Shown: in pieces, positions 32,657 through 41,639 of the stretch
Layout of the letters: each line of letters begins with the position of its first letter
Numbering within the stretch: the first letter of the stretch is position 1
Assembly (NCBI GenBank): GCA_022614965.1
Contig: JAKEHO010000017.1
Span: 1-54,279, forward strand
Direction: 5' to 3'
Source: Gammaproteobacteria bacterium
Lineage (GTDB): Bacteria; Pseudomonadota; Gammaproteobacteria; JAKEHO01
Length of the DNA stretch: 54,279 nt
Position numbers and translations under genes: made by a program
Notes under the pieces: generated by a model
Databases searched by the model: none
What the model was told of the DNA's origin: nothing
What the model saw: only the letters and a program-made list of their open reading frames with translations

Positions 32657-33126
32657 GTCACGGCTACGACGCCCATCGCCTCGCGGAAGGGAGGGCGCTC
32701 GTCCTCGGCGGTGTAAGCATTCCTTACGGCAAGGGTCTAACGGCGCACTCGGACGGTGACGTGGTGATCCATGCCTTGTGTGATGCGCTCCTGGGGGCAG
32801 CGGGTTTGGGCGATATTGGCAGATATTTCCCAGATTCCGAAGCCGAGTTCAAGGATATCGACAGCCGCATTCTTTTGCGCAAAGTTGTTCAGTTACTCAA
32901 CGAAAACGACTTGGCCGTAGCCAATGCGGATATCATCATTGTCGCGGATAGACCGAAGTTGTCGCCGTACTTTGCCCGCATGCGCGAAAATTTGGCCGCG
33001 GACATGGCGATCGATGTTGAATCGGTCAATATCAAGGCAAGCACGACCGAAGGCATGGGCTTTACAGGGCGCGGGGAGGGCATCGCTTCCCATGCGATTG
33101 CCTTGTTGAGCTCTGGCTCGTTGTGA
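32647..33126 (+). CDS. ispF: 2-C-methyl-D-erythritol 2,4-cyclodiphosphate synthase
   Basis: IspF cyclises CDP-ME-2-phosphate to MEcPP. The 159 residues have the zinc ligands D8, H10 (GYDAHRL) and H42 (VVIHALCDALLG), and the SVNIKASTTEGMGFTGRGEG C-terminal signature. It starts inside the end of ispD. The truD/surE genes that often follow are absent; an inverted Smr-domain gene lies downstream instead. Confidence 0.96.
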   Translation: MRIGHGYDAHRLAEGRALVLGGVSIPYGKGLTAHSDGDVVIHALCDALLGAAGLGDIGRYFPDSEAEFKDIDSRILLRKVVQLLNENDLAVANADIIIVADRPKLSPYFARMRENLAADMAIDVESVNIKASTTEGMGFTGRGEGIASHAIALLSSGSL

Positions 33127-33141
33127 TGGTTGCCTGACGGC

Positions 33142-33684
33142 TTAGCGCCGCTTCAAGAGTACATAGACTGCCCCGGTCCCACCGTCGACCGAGCGTGTCG
33201 AACAGAATGCTAACACCTCATTTCGTTGTCGCAGCCACGTATTAATTTTGTTCTTCAGTATCGGCTGCTTGTTGCGTGAACGATGCCCCTTACCATGGAC
33301 GATCCGTACGCACCGTCGGTTCCTCGCCTGGCATTGGGAGAGAAACTCACAGAGCATGCTGAAGGCCGCGTCGACGCTCATGCCGTGGAGGTCAAGTTCC
33401 GCCTCGATGCTAAACTGGCCGCGCCGCAACTTGCGAAACAGATTGTGTTGGACCCCAGGCCGTGCATAGAGTAATTCTTCCCCTGTCTCTAGCTCACTCG
33501 GATCAAAATCGCCCGCTAACAACGCCCGTCTCACCTGCCGATCATCCAGTTGTCTCTGAGTCGGAACGGGCGGTGGCTTGGGCTTGTCGCCGGTGATGCG
33601 ATCCTGGGTTAGGCGCTTCACCGCCCCGACAAAACGGTGAAAGAGCAGGATCTCATCGTTCGGGATTCTTGACTGCTTGGCCAT
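33142..33684 (-). CDS. Smr-domain protein
   Basis: About 180 residues with a basic N-terminal half and a C-terminal Smr domain: ELDLHGMSVDAA (the LDLHG motif), RIVHGKGHRS (HGKG motif) and GGTGAVYVLLKR at the end. Smr domains are nucleases; E. coli SmrA nicks DNA and SmrB cleaves mRNA at collided ribosomes. The sequence does not decide between them. I start at ATG 33684 (MAKQSRIPND); ATG 33699 would add five residues and neither has a strong ribosome site. It converges with ispF. Confidence 0.85.
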   Translation of the reverse strand: MAKQSRIPNDEILLFHRFVGAVKRLTQDRITGDKPKPPPVPTQRQLDDRQVRRALLAGDFDPSELETGEELLYARPGVQHNLFRKLRRGQFSIEAELDLHGMSVDAAFSMLCEFLSQCQARNRRCVRIVHGKGHRSRNKQPILKNKINTWLRQRNEVLAFCSTRSVDGGTGAVYVLLKRR

Positions 33685-33853
33685 GATCTTACTCGGCATT
33701 TGATGCGGCGGGAGGCTTGTGTATGCCCGGTGCTAGCGCACAAAGCGCCCCTTGGGCGCTATCGCGTCGGTCACTCCCATCCCGGGATCGCCTCGTGCCT
33801 GTCATTGTGGGGTTCCTTGGGGTTGGCCTGTCGCGCTCGCTGGAGCGAAAATT

Positions 33854-33881
33854 TTGGCAATCGCCCAGGCTCCAGTATACT
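33854..33881 (+). promoter_or_regulatory. strong sigma-70-like promoter with flanking inverted repeat
   Basis: TTGGCA (33854-33859), a 16-base spacer and TATACT (33876-33881) match the consensus at 10 of 12 positions. A 7-bp inverted repeat, CTGGAGC (33840-33846) and GCTCCAG (33869-33875), encloses the -35 box, with the right arm touching the -10 box. This layout would let a bound dimer block or remodel RNA polymerase. The predicted start near 33888 leaves about a 95-base leader before the TPR-barrel gene. Confidence 0.55.
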
Positions 33882-33982
33882 TCATGCGTAGAGTTAAATG
33901 TACAATCTAACTAATTAAACTAGCGCATGTCCTCATAAAACGCGCAGAGGGGCGCGAGGCGGCTTAGGGAGGGGGAGGCCGA

Positions 33983-35308
33983 ATGGTAATCACCCGGTCG
34001 ATTCTGAGTATGCTACTCGCGGCATGGTTTTCTATCCTGCCCTTTGCCGTCTGTGCAGAGGAGATCCTGCAAGAGGCGCAACGACTCCTTGCCGAGGGCA
34101 AAGGGGCGGAGGCTTATGCGCTGCTCCGACCAGAGCTTGAGCGCCGTGCTGGCGAACCGGAATACGACTATGTATTTGGTCTTGCTGCCTTGGAAGTGGG
34201 CGAACCAACCCAGGCGGTGTTCGCCTTCGAGCGGGTACTCTTGGTTCAACCCGACCATCTTCAGGCGCGGGCAGAGCTCGCCCGAGCGTATTACCTGATG
34301 GGGGAGAGTGGTGCAGCGCGCCAGGAATTCGAAAGAGTCAAGCAAGAAGATGTTCCCCCGCAGGTGAAGGAGACCATCGACCGCTACCTTGCGGCCATGG
34401 ACTACCCCTATGACCCGTCCCGCGCGCGGTTGAATGTCTATCTGGAGTTCGGCGGGGGTTATGATTCCAACGTCAATAGTGCGGCTGACACCTCCCAAGT
34501 GTTCATCCCCGCAACGGGGATAGTGACCCCGCTTTTCCCCTTTGGTCAAGAGCAAGACAGCGGCATCGGCAATGTCGAAGGCGGATTTCGTTTCGCCTAC
34601 CCCCTGCGCTCCAATCTGAACCTCTATGGGGGTGGCAACGCCAAATGGCGGTTCGCCTTTGATGCAACGGAGTTTGATCAGACCACCGCTAACGGCCTCC
34701 TCGGCTTGCATGTCTTGCATGGGGCCAATGAATACCGGTTCGCTGCCCTCGGACAGGCGTTTCTCCTCGATGGAGATAGCAACCGCAATCTGGCGGGGGT
34801 CAACGGGCAGTGGCAGCGCAACGTCAATGCGCAGAACCAGATCACGTTGTTCGGCCAGGCGGCGGCGCTGCGCTTCCCCGGCCAGCGCATCCGTAATGCC
34901 AACCAATACGCGGGCGGTCTGGCATGGGCCCACGCCTTCGACGCGGCCGGTACACCCGTTGCGCTGCTGAGCGTATTTGGGGGCACGGAAGACAACATTA
35001 AAAACCGCGACGACCTCGGCTGGGACTTTGTCGGTGCACGCCTCGGCGGGCAGTACAGCATCAACAACCGCGCCACGGCCTTTGGCGCGGTGACCTACCA
35101 GTACAGCCGTTACGGGGGGGTCGATCCCCTGTTTGGCGAGCGCAGAATAGATAACTACGTTGAAGTCGGCGCAGGGCTTCGCTATGCAATCGGTAAAAAT
35201 TGGAGTATTCGGCCCGAAATTGGCTACACCAACAACGACTCGACCCTTGTGATCAACGACTACAACCGGTGGCAGGCGATGGTATTTCTGCGCAATGATT
35301 TCTTTTGA
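33983..35308 (+). CDS. secreted TPR protein with C-terminal outer-membrane beta-barrel (SLAM/DUF560-like)
   Basis: The 441-residue protein starts with a signal peptide (MVITRSILSMLLAAWFSILP, cleavage near VCA/EE at 24-25). About three TPR-like helix pairs follow (28-135; for example AEYDYV/FGLAALEVG and ARAELARAYYLMG). From about 150 the sequence alternates aromatic/small residues as beta-strands (VYLEFGGGYDSNVNS, NLYGGGNAKWRF and others) and ends in Phe (RNDFF), as outer-membrane barrels do. The architecture matches surface lipoprotein assembly modifier-like (DUF560) proteins, which move partner proteins to the cell surface. The cargo is unknown. It has its own promoter upstream and a FecR-domain gene downstream on the same strand. 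Confidence 0.72.
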   Translation: MVITRSILSMLLAAWFSILPFAVCAEEILQEAQRLLAEGKGAEAYALLRPELERRAGEPEYDYVFGLAALEVGEPTQAVFAFERVLLVQPDHLQARAELARAYYLMGESGAARQEFERVKQEDVPPQVKETIDRYLAAMDYPYDPSRARLNVYLEFGGGYDSNVNSAADTSQVFIPATGIVTPLFPFGQEQDSGIGNVEGGFRFAYPLRSNLNLYGGGNAKWRFAFDATEFDQTTANGLLGLHVLHGANEYRFAALGQAFLLDGDSNRNLAGVNGQWQRNVNAQNQITLFGQAAALRFPGQRIRNANQYAGGLAWAHAFDAAGTPVALLSVFGGTEDNIKNRDDLGWDFVGARLGGQYSINNRATAFGAVTYQYSRYGGVDPLFGERRIDNYVEVGAGLRYAIGKNWSIRPEIGYTNNDSTLVINDYNRWQAMVFLRNDFF

Positions 35309-35652
35309 TGGGCTGAGCGCGCGTAGGCTGGCAACCGTCCAGCCATCGGATAGGCTGTCGTTGGAGTGCGCCCATGACCGCCCCGGGGGGATTGTGACGC
35401 AGTTCACATTTCCAAAATGCCTGCCTAGGGGGGCCTTGAATTTGCTGAGGTGCTAGACCATGGTTACTGTGACGAGCCTGCTGTGGCATGCTCGCCAAGA
35501 AGAGCATGATGCTCTTAAAACTAAGGAGGTTAAATCGCGGCCCGCCCAATCGCAGGATGACGCCAGAGCTCATCAGCGACGACGACCGCTTCCAGCTTCA
35601 AGCACATGAGGACAAGAACATTGGCCCTGGATTGGCCCTGGGAGAACGCCAC
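35309..35652 (+). other. regulatory intergenic region between the barrel and FecR genes
   Basis: 344 bases that are unusually rich in signals. There is a perfect CRP-type site (35393-35408). A 17-bp palindrome, AAGAGCAT-G-ATGCTCTT, lies at 35500-35516. A strong Shine-Dalgarno-like TAAGGAGG lies at about 35522-35529 with no start codon at proper distance. A perfect tandem duplication of ATTGGCCCTGG (35620-35630 and 35631-35641) ends right at the ribosome site of the FecR gene. The frame of the FecR gene is open from 35488 through this region, but the encoded stretch is not protein-like. Confidence 0.45.
35393..35408. promoter_or_regulatory. predicted CRP/Vfr-family binding site
   Basis: TGTGA-CGCAGT-TCACA at 35393-35408 is a perfect match to both half-sites of the cAMP receptor protein consensus with the correct 6-base spacer. 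It lies between the barrel gene and the FecR gene, 245 bases before the latter's start. No well-formed -10 box is evident at the usual 41.5 or 61.5 distance. Confidence 0.5.
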
Positions 35653-36582
35653 ATGAAGACCCTACACCGATTGCTGCCATCGTTTGCGCTACTGACGTTT
35701 CTGACTGCATTCGCGCCTACTGTTGTGTACGCCGCTGCCCCCGGCAAGATCGTCTTTGCCATTGGGGAGGTGCAGGTGCAGGATGCGCGCCAGGTTGCAC
35801 GTGGGGTAGGCAAGGGTGATCCCGTGTTCGCGGGTGAGACAGTGGTGACAAAGGAAGGCCGTGTTCAGATGCAATTTGCTGATGGGGGGTTTATCTCGTT
35901 GCAGTCGAACTCGACGTTGCGCATTGATGAGTACCGCTATGAGGGGGTCGTCGATGGGATGGAACGCGGGTTTTTCAGCTTGTTAAAAGGCGGCATCCGG
36001 GCAGTCACCGGGCTGATTGGCGGCATCAACAGGGAGACCTACAAAGTCCAATCCGTAGTGGCGACAATCGGTATTCGCGGCACTGGCTTTTTCGCGTTGT
36101 TGTGCCAGGGCGACTGTGTGAGCGCCAACGGCACACCCATCGCCGACGGGCTGTATGTACAGACGGGGGAAGGCACCATCTATGTTGCCAATACCATAGA
36201 CAGTCTCGATGTGCCGGCGCGCTTCGCGGTCTATGTGAAGGATGCCAATACCGCACCGGTCTACATCACCAAGCTGCCGCAACCGGCATTCTGGCCTGAG
36301 GTTATCCCGCCAGAACTCATCGCGGGTGAGGCACCGGATGCCCAGACTGTGGCGGCCTGGTCGGTATTTCTCGGCCGGCCGATTCCGCCTGAGGTCGGGC
36401 CATTGGCAGGGCTTACCCCCAAGATCAAAGAGGCCTTGGAAACGGGCCTCCAGTACCAGCAGCCCGAATTCACCTTCGTCGCCGGGGACCAGCGCGATGC
36501 ACTCGGTAATCAGTCGATCCTAGACCTGTCGCCGACAGCGCCACCGCCACCGCCATCGACAACGCCACCACCGGTCCCGTGA
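35653..36582 (+). CDS. secreted FecR-domain protein with proline-rich tail
   Basis: From ATG 35653 (preceded by GGGAGAA) the protein has 309 residues and a signal peptide (MKTLHRLLPSFALLTFLTAF, cleavage near YA/AAPGK). Residues about 30-180 form a FecR domain: GEVQVQDARQVARGVGKGD, AGETVVTKEGRVQMQFADGG, and the hallmark VVATIGIRGTGFF. A CQGDC pair follows. The tail is Pro-rich (TAPPPPPSTTPPPVP). No sigma factor or TonB receptor is near and there is no cytoplasmic anti-sigma segment, so it is not an iron-signalling FecR. A structural or surface role with the upstream barrel protein is my inference. Related proteins I know of often carry more domains after such a tail. Confidence 0.75.
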   Translation: MKTLHRLLPSFALLTFLTAFAPTVVYAAAPGKIVFAIGEVQVQDARQVARGVGKGDPVFAGETVVTKEGRVQMQFADGGFISLQSNSTLRIDEYRYEGVVDGMERGFFSLLKGGIRAVTGLIGGINRETYKVQSVVATIGIRGTGFFALLCQGDCVSANGTPIADGLYVQTGEGTIYVANTIDSLDVPARFAVYVKDANTAPVYITKLPQPAFWPEVIPPELIAGEAPDAQTVAAWSVFLGRPIPPEVGPLAGLTPKIKEALETGLQYQQPEFTFVAGDQRDALGNQSILDLSPTAPPPPPSTTPPPVP

Positions 36583-36642
36583 TGCCAGCGTTCACCTGCC
36601 GTGGCGTCAAGGTTAGAAGTCTTTAGTTGACTCTGCCCTTAA

Positions 36643-36679
36643 GGCATCCACGTATCGAGCAGCGCGGTACGTGGATGCC
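36643..36679. terminator. strong hairpin between convergent fecR-like gene and purL
   Basis: GGCATCCACGTA (36643-36654) and TACGTGGATGCC (36668-36679) form a perfect 12-bp inverted repeat around a 13-base loop. It sits between two convergent genes, where a bidirectional terminator is expected. Neither side has a T-tract, so termination, if any, may depend on the stem alone or on Rho. Confidence 0.5.
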
Positions 36680-36698
36680 GAACCGTTTGCTTCGGCCC

Positions 36699-39600
36699 TT
36701 ATTCCACCCATTGCCTTGCGTTTTCGAAGAGCCGCATCCACGGGCCCTCCTCGATGCGCCAGTCGGGCGACAACCAAGAAAACTGTTTGCGCAAAAAGCC
36801 GCGCTCCGGGTGCGGCATCATAATGTTGATCCGGCCATCGGGGGTGGTAAGCCCCGTGATGCCCCGCGGCGATCCGTTGGGATTTCCTGGGTAGATCTCG
36901 GTTGGCTGGCCGCGATTGTCCACGAAGCGCAGTGTCACGATCCCCTTACGCAGTACCCGCTCCGCTCCTTCGGCGTCCTCGAATTCGGCGCGCCCTTCCC
37001 CATGGGCCACGACCATGGGTAGCTTCGAGCCAGCCATGCCGTGCAACAGGATCGAGGGGGAGGGCGAAACCTCGACCATGACGAGCCGTGACTCGAACTG
37101 CTCGGAAGTGTTTCGCATGAAGGTCGGCCAGTGTTCGGCGCCCGGGATCAGGTCGCTTAACTGGGAGAGCATCTGACAGCCGTTACAGACCCCGAGGGCA
37201 AAGCGGTCGGGGCTCGCGAAAAAGGCAGCGAATGCATCCCGCGCCCGCTCGTTCATTCGGACGCACTTGGCCCAGCCGCCGCCGGCGCCAAGGACATCGC
37301 CGTAGGAGAAACCGCCGCAGGTGACGAGGCCCTGGAACCCATTAAGGCGCACCTGTCCTGCGATGAGCTCGCTCATGTGCAGGTCAACACAGTCAAATCC
37401 CGACCAATCGAATGCGGCGGCCATCTCCACCTGCCCGTTCACCCCTTGTTCGCGCAGAATGGCGATCCGAGGACGAGCCCCCATGGCGATGAAGGGCGCG
37501 CTGACACGCTCGAGCGGATCGTAGGACGGCTGGACGGATAGCCCAGGGTCCTCGGCATCCAGGAGGCCGTCATGTTCCTCCTTGGCGCACACGGGGTTGT
37601 CTCGCAATGACTGCATCCGATAGCTGGTCTCGGACCATACGCGCTGTAGTCCCGAGACCTCCTCCGTGAGGACCTCACGGCCATGATGGGTGGCACTGAT
37701 TTTTCTTTTCTGGTTAAGGGAGCCAATCACGTGAACATGGTTCTTTAGTGGGGAGCCTGTGGCAAGGGTATGCCGCACCGCATCCGTGTCTTCCTGCCGG
37801 ACCTGAATAACAGCGCCCAACTCTTCACTAAAGAGCGCCGCAAAGGGATCCTCCCCGAGGGCATCCAGCGATACCGTCACCCCCGTGTGCCCCGCGAAGG
37901 CCATCTCTGCGAGCGTGACGATGAGCCCGCCGTCGGAGCGGTCATGGTAGGCGAGCAGGAGGCCCATCTCGTTCAAGAGCTGCACCGAGCGGAAGAAGTC
38001 CTGAAGCAGCGCGGGATCCTCGATATCGGGGGGATCACTCCCGACTTGCTTGTAGACCTGGGCCAAGGCAGAGCCGCCGAGGCGGTTCCTGCCGCAGCCA
38101 AGATCAAGGAGCAGCAGATCAGTCTTCCCGAGATCGGTGCGGAGTTCCGGCGTCAGAGAGCGTCGTACGTCGGCCACCGGGGCGAAGGCGGAAATGATGA
38201 CCGAGAGGGGCGCGATGATGCACCTTTCCGTGCCACTCTCCTCCTGCCACACGGTCTTCATTGACAGCGAGTCTTTGCCGACCGGGATGGCGATGCCAAG
38301 CGCCGGGCAGAGTTCCATGGCGATGGCCCGGACGGTATCAAACAGAGCCGCTCCTTCACCGGGCTCCCCTGCCGCTGCCATCCAGTTTGCCGACAGGGTC
38401 ACATCGCCGAGCTTCAAGATGCGGGCCGCGGCAATATTGGTGATCGCCTCGCCCACCGCCATGCGGCCTGAGGCGGGTGGATCCAACACGGCGATCGGAG
38501 TGCGTTCACCGATGGCCATGGCCTCGCCGGTGAACCCCTGGTAGGAACTGGCTGTGACCGCGCAGTCGGCGACCGGTACCTGCCATGGCCCGACCATCTG
38601 GTCCCTCACGACCAGACCCGAGACGCTGCGATCGCCAATCGTGATGAGGAAGTGCTTGTCCCCGACAGTGGGCAGGCGGAGCACCCGGCCCAGCGCCTCC
38701 TGGACCGGAATAGCATTCCCATCGAAAGGGGGAAACCGCCGCCCCCTGCGCGTTGCCTGACAGGCCGTGCGCGGGGCGTTGCCCAGCACGACGGGGATCG
38801 GCATGTCGATTGGCCGGTTATCAAAGCGCTGATCCGAGACCACGAGGTCAAGATCGTCGGTGGCCTCGCCAATAATGGCGTAGGGGCACCGCTCCCGCTC
38901 GCAGAATGCGGCAAAGCTCCGCAGGCGGTTGGGCAAAATCGCCACGACGTAGCGCTCTTGCGCCTCGTTACACCAGATCTCGAGGGGAGACATACCGGGG
39001 TCGGCACTTGGGATCGCACGCAGTTCAATGTGTGCCCCCCTGCCACTGGAGGCAACCAATTCTGGCAGCGCATTCGACAAGCCGCCTGCGCCTACATCAT
39101 GAATGGCAATGAGGGGGTTGTCCTCACCGAGCCCCCAACATCGGTCAATGACCTCCTGGCATCGGCGCTGCATCTCGGCGTTGTCGCGCTGGACCGATGC
39201 GAAGTCGAGCGTCGCGTCGCTCTCGCCCGAGGCCATGGAGGATGCGGCGCCACCGCCTAGCCCAATCAACATGGCCGGCCCCCCGAGTGCGATGATGAGC
39301 GCGCCCGGGGGGATCTGTCCCTTGCTCACATGCATGCCACGCGCGGACCCTATGCCGCCCGAGAGCATAATGGGTTTGTGATACCCATAGATCGAGGTCG
39401 ACCTTAGGTGGGTATTGGCTGTGGGTTCCTCATAGGTACGGAAATAGCCGCACAGTGCCGGGCGGCCGAATTCATTGTTGAACCCGGCGGCACCGATCGG
39501 ACCCTCCAACATGATCTCGAGCGCTGAGGCGATGCGTTCGGGTTTGCCGTGACCGATCTCCCAAGGCTGCGCGAACCCGGGGATGTGTAGGTGGGACACG

Positions 39601-40613
39601 GAGAATCCGGTGAGACCGGCCTTCGGTTTTGCGCCACGGCCCGTTGCCGCCTCGTCCCGGATCTCGCCGCCGGCACCCGTGGCTGCACCCGGATGGGGTG
39701 AGATCGCCGTTGGATGATTATGGGTCTCTACCTTCATGAGGATGTGGATGTCTTCGCTTTGATGCCGGTAACGGCCATCTTCGGCAGCGGGGAAAAAGCG
39801 CGCCCCGTGGCAGCCTCGCATGACGGCCGCGTTATCGGTGTAGGCGGAGAGAATGCGCCCGGGATGTTGCTCTGCCGTGTGCTTAATCATGGTGAAAAGG
39901 GACTGTGCTTCGGGAACGCCATCCAGCGTCCAATGGGCGTTGAATATCTTGTGTCGGCAGTGTTCAGAGTTCGCTTGGGCGAACATCATCACTTCGACGT
40001 CAGTCGGATTGCGTCCTGAATTCTGGAAATGTGCGAGCAGATAGTCGATCTCATCTTCAGAGAGGGCGAGACCCATAGCGCGGTTCGCTCTCACGAGCGC
40101 TTCTCTGCCGCCGTTGCTGACGTCGATCGTGGTGTAGGGCTTGGGTGTTGCTTGCAAGAATAGGGTCTTAGCCTCTTCGAAATCAGACAACACGACTTCC
40201 GTCATGCGATCGTGGAGCAAGGGTTTAAGTCGAGAGAGGATGCTACCCTTGAGCTTGCCCGTCGATGCCTTCACGTACCAAGCCGTGCCCCTTTCCAGCC
40301 GCCGCACCTCATTAAGGCCGCAATTATGGGCGATCTCCGTGGCCTTACTCGCCCACGGGGATATCGTACCCAGGCGCGGGATCACCAGAAGCAACTGACC
40401 TTCGGGTTCATTGAAATACGGCTTTGGCCCGTAGCGGAGCAAGGCCTGCAGTCGCTCCTTTTGTTCATTGTCCAGCGTGGTGTCGAGATCCGCGATATGG
40501 ACGAATTCGGCTTGAATACTGACGATCGTGCTTTCGATCGCTTGAGCCGAGGACAATACTTTCTCGATGCGAAAGCTTGATAGGGCGGGGCAGCCGCGAA
40601 GCAGGCGCATCAT
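36699..40613 (-). CDS. purL: phosphoribosylformylglycinamidine synthase (single-chain)
   Basis: PurL converts FGAR, glutamine and ATP to FGAM in purine synthesis. The 1304-residue length is that of the large single-chain enzyme of Gammaproteobacteria. Domains in order are the N-terminal PurS-like domain (1-about 150), the two AIRS-like halves ([21 protein letters not shown] is the ATP/Mg signature near residue 290), and a C-terminal glutaminase (Cys in [13 protein letters not shown] near 1145; His in [10 protein letters not shown]). It is unlinked from purF, which lies 22 kb away. Confidence 0.97.
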   Translation of the reverse strand: MMRLLRGCPALSSFRIEKVLSSAQAIESTIVSIQAEFVHIADLDTTLDNEQKERLQALLRYGPKPYFNEPEGQLLLVIPRLGTISPWASKATEIAHNCGLNEVRRLERGTAWYVKASTGKLKGSILSRLKPLLHDRMTEVVLSDFEEAKTLFLQATPKPYTTIDVSNGGREALVRANRAMGLALSEDEIDYLLAHFQNSGRNPTDVEVMMFAQANSEHCRHKIFNAHWTLDGVPEAQSLFTMIKHTAEQHPGRILSAYTDNAAVMRGCHGARFFPAAEDGRYRHQSEDIHILMKVETHNHPTAISPHPGAATGAGGEIRDEAATGRGAKPKAGLTGFSVSHLHIPGFAQPWEIGHGKPERIASALEIMLEGPIGAAGFNNEFGRPALCGYFRTYEEPTANTHLRSTSIYGYHKPIMLSGGIGSARGMHVSKGQIPPGALIIALGGPAMLIGLGGGAASSMASGESDATLDFASVQRDNAEMQRRCQEVIDRCWGLGEDNPLIAIHDVGAGGLSNALPELVASSGRGAHIELRAIPSADPGMSPLEIWCNEAQERYVVAILPNRLRSFAAFCERERCPYAIIGEATDDLDLVVSDQRFDNRPIDMPIPVVLGNAPRTACQATRRGRRFPPFDGNAIPVQEALGRVLRLPTVGDKHFLITIGDRSVSGLVVRDQMVGPWQVPVADCAVTASSYQGFTGEAMAIGERTPIAVLDPPASGRMAVGEAITNIAAARILKLGDVTLSANWMAAAGEPGEGAALFDTVRAIAMELCPALGIAIPVGKDSLSMKTVWQEESGTERCIIAPLSVIISAFAPVADVRRSLTPELRTDLGKTDLLLLDLGCGRNRLGGSALAQVYKQVGSDPPDIEDPALLQDFFRSVQLLNEMGLLLAYHDRSDGGLIVTLAEMAFAGHTGVTVSLDALGEDPFAALFSEELGAVIQVRQEDTDAVRHTLATGSPLKNHVHVIGSLNQKRKISATHHGREVLTEEVSGLQRVWSETSYRMQSLRDNPVCAKEEHDGLLDAEDPGLSVQPSYDPLERVSAPFIAMGARPRIAILREQGVNGQVEMAAAFDWSGFDCVDLHMSELIAGQVRLNGFQGLVTCGGFSYGDVLGAGGGWAKCVRMNERARDAFAAFFASPDRFALGVCNGCQMLSQLSDLIPGAEHWPTFMRNTSEQFESRLVMVEVSPSPSILLHGMAGSKLPMVVAHGEGRAEFEDAEGAERVLRKGIVTLRFVDNRGQPTEIYPGNPNGSPRGITGLTTPDGRINIMMPHPERGFLRKQFSWLSPDWRIEEGPWMRLFENARQWVE

Positions 40614-40766
40614 ATCATCTTGTGATTCGTTAGAGGCAAAATGGAATGAGACCGCAAGTTGAACCCGGTCAGTGTCATGATGTGAATTCGAGTCATGGCG
40701 GCGCCGGAGTGGACGCTGGATGGGGACGAAGCCAGTTCACCAAAAAAAGCGCCCTTACACCTTGGC

Positions 40767-41639
40767 TCAGGGGAGTTCCTCAACTAGCACCCACACGCTG
40801 CGCGATTCCCTGCCCTGCAGCTCATCCGTGGTCAGGTTGCGGCGGCCCTGATCATCGATCTGCTGAGCGATCCCGCCGAGGGCGATCCATTCGCCTAATC
40901 GCCCGGATACCGTAGTTTCGATCGCCTGCGTCTCAATGACCCCATGGGCCTTTGACTTGAACCTGGACAACTGCGGCGTAATGACGAGTGTGACGTTTTC
41001 GCCGTTTAGGCGCGGCAGCACATGGAAGCCGGATGTGACGTCGCGATAGCTTACCGTATCCTGTACTACCACGCCGCTCCCGGTCGTCACGGTGGAATGC
41101 TCAGCGACTGGCACTGATGTGCCTATCTGGATTAAGGCGGGTTGGCCTTCCACGGTCTGCACGCGCTGGGTGTTGCGCTCGTCAGCACGGGAATCGGTGC
41201 TGAGTGTGCGATAGCGTATCACATTTCCTTCGCCATCCTTCCCAGAGATGACGAGCCCTTCTTTGGATTGGCCTGCATCGCCAGTCGAGATGGTAACATC
41301 GCCGGAGCGGACTCTTCCCGATAGGCTGCTCTCAGACCCTGTTAGATCCCCGCCAATATCCTGTTTAACCGTAATCAGCAGTCGTCGCGGCGGACGATCG
41401 ATGCTCTGTAATACTTCCTTGATCTGTGTGAGGTTAGTGGCTGTCGTGCGGACGATGATTTGGTTGTTCATGCCCGTGATGCTGCCCCCGGGTACGACGA
41501 GGGGTCTAAGGATCTCCACCACTTCATCGGTCATCCGATGATGCAGGGGGATAACTTCAAGTACGAACTCGCCGGCACTCGCCACTAATGGGATAAGTAG
41601 GGCAAGCGCAATGGCGGGCGGGGTGGTGCTGTATTTCAA
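40767..41639 (-). CDS. small secretin-like periplasmic/outer-membrane protein
   Basis: I start it at TTG 41639, which overlaps the upstream stop as TTGA and gives a signal peptide (MKYSTTPPAIALALLIPLVASA). GTG 41684 would bury the signal 15 residues in. The 290-residue protein has a secretin N-terminal (N1/NolW-like) domain (about 25-90: FVLEVIPLHHRMTDEVVEIL ... VLQSIDRPP), a Gly/Ser-rich variable section, then a stretch like the beginning of the secretin core (QPALIQIGTSVPV ... GFHVLPRLNGENVTLVITP). It is much shorter than GspD or PilQ. Whether it makes a pore is unknown. Confidence 0.65.
   Translation of the reverse strand: MKYSTTPPAIALALLIPLVASAGEFVLEVIPLHHRMTDEVVEILRPLVVPGGSITGMNNQIIVRTTATNLTQIKEVLQSIDRPPRRLLITVKQDIGGDLTGSESSLSGRVRSGDVTISTGDAGQSKEGLVISGKDGEGNVIRYRTLSTDSRADERNTQRVQTVEGQPALIQIGTSVPVAEHSTVTTGSGVVVQDTVSYRDVTSGFHVLPRLNGENVTLVITPQLSRFKSKAHGVIETQAIETTVSGRLGEWIALGGIAQQIDDQGRRNLTTDELQGRESRSVWVLVEELP

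Noticed and set aside
34013..35407. A 464-codon open frame on the minus strand covering the whole TPR-barrel gene, longer than that gene itself.
   Set aside because: It has no recognisable domain, no signal or repeat structure and no ribosome site. The plus-strand frame has a signal peptide, TPRs, barrel strands and a terminal Phe, plus a good promoter. The antisense frame is a by-product of GC-rich codons.
35653..36582. FecR domain taken as part of an iron-responsive FecI-FecR-FecA signalling system.
   Set aside because: No ECF sigma factor or TonB receptor is adjacent, and the protein has a cleavable signal peptide instead of a cytoplasmic anti-sigma segment and membrane anchor.
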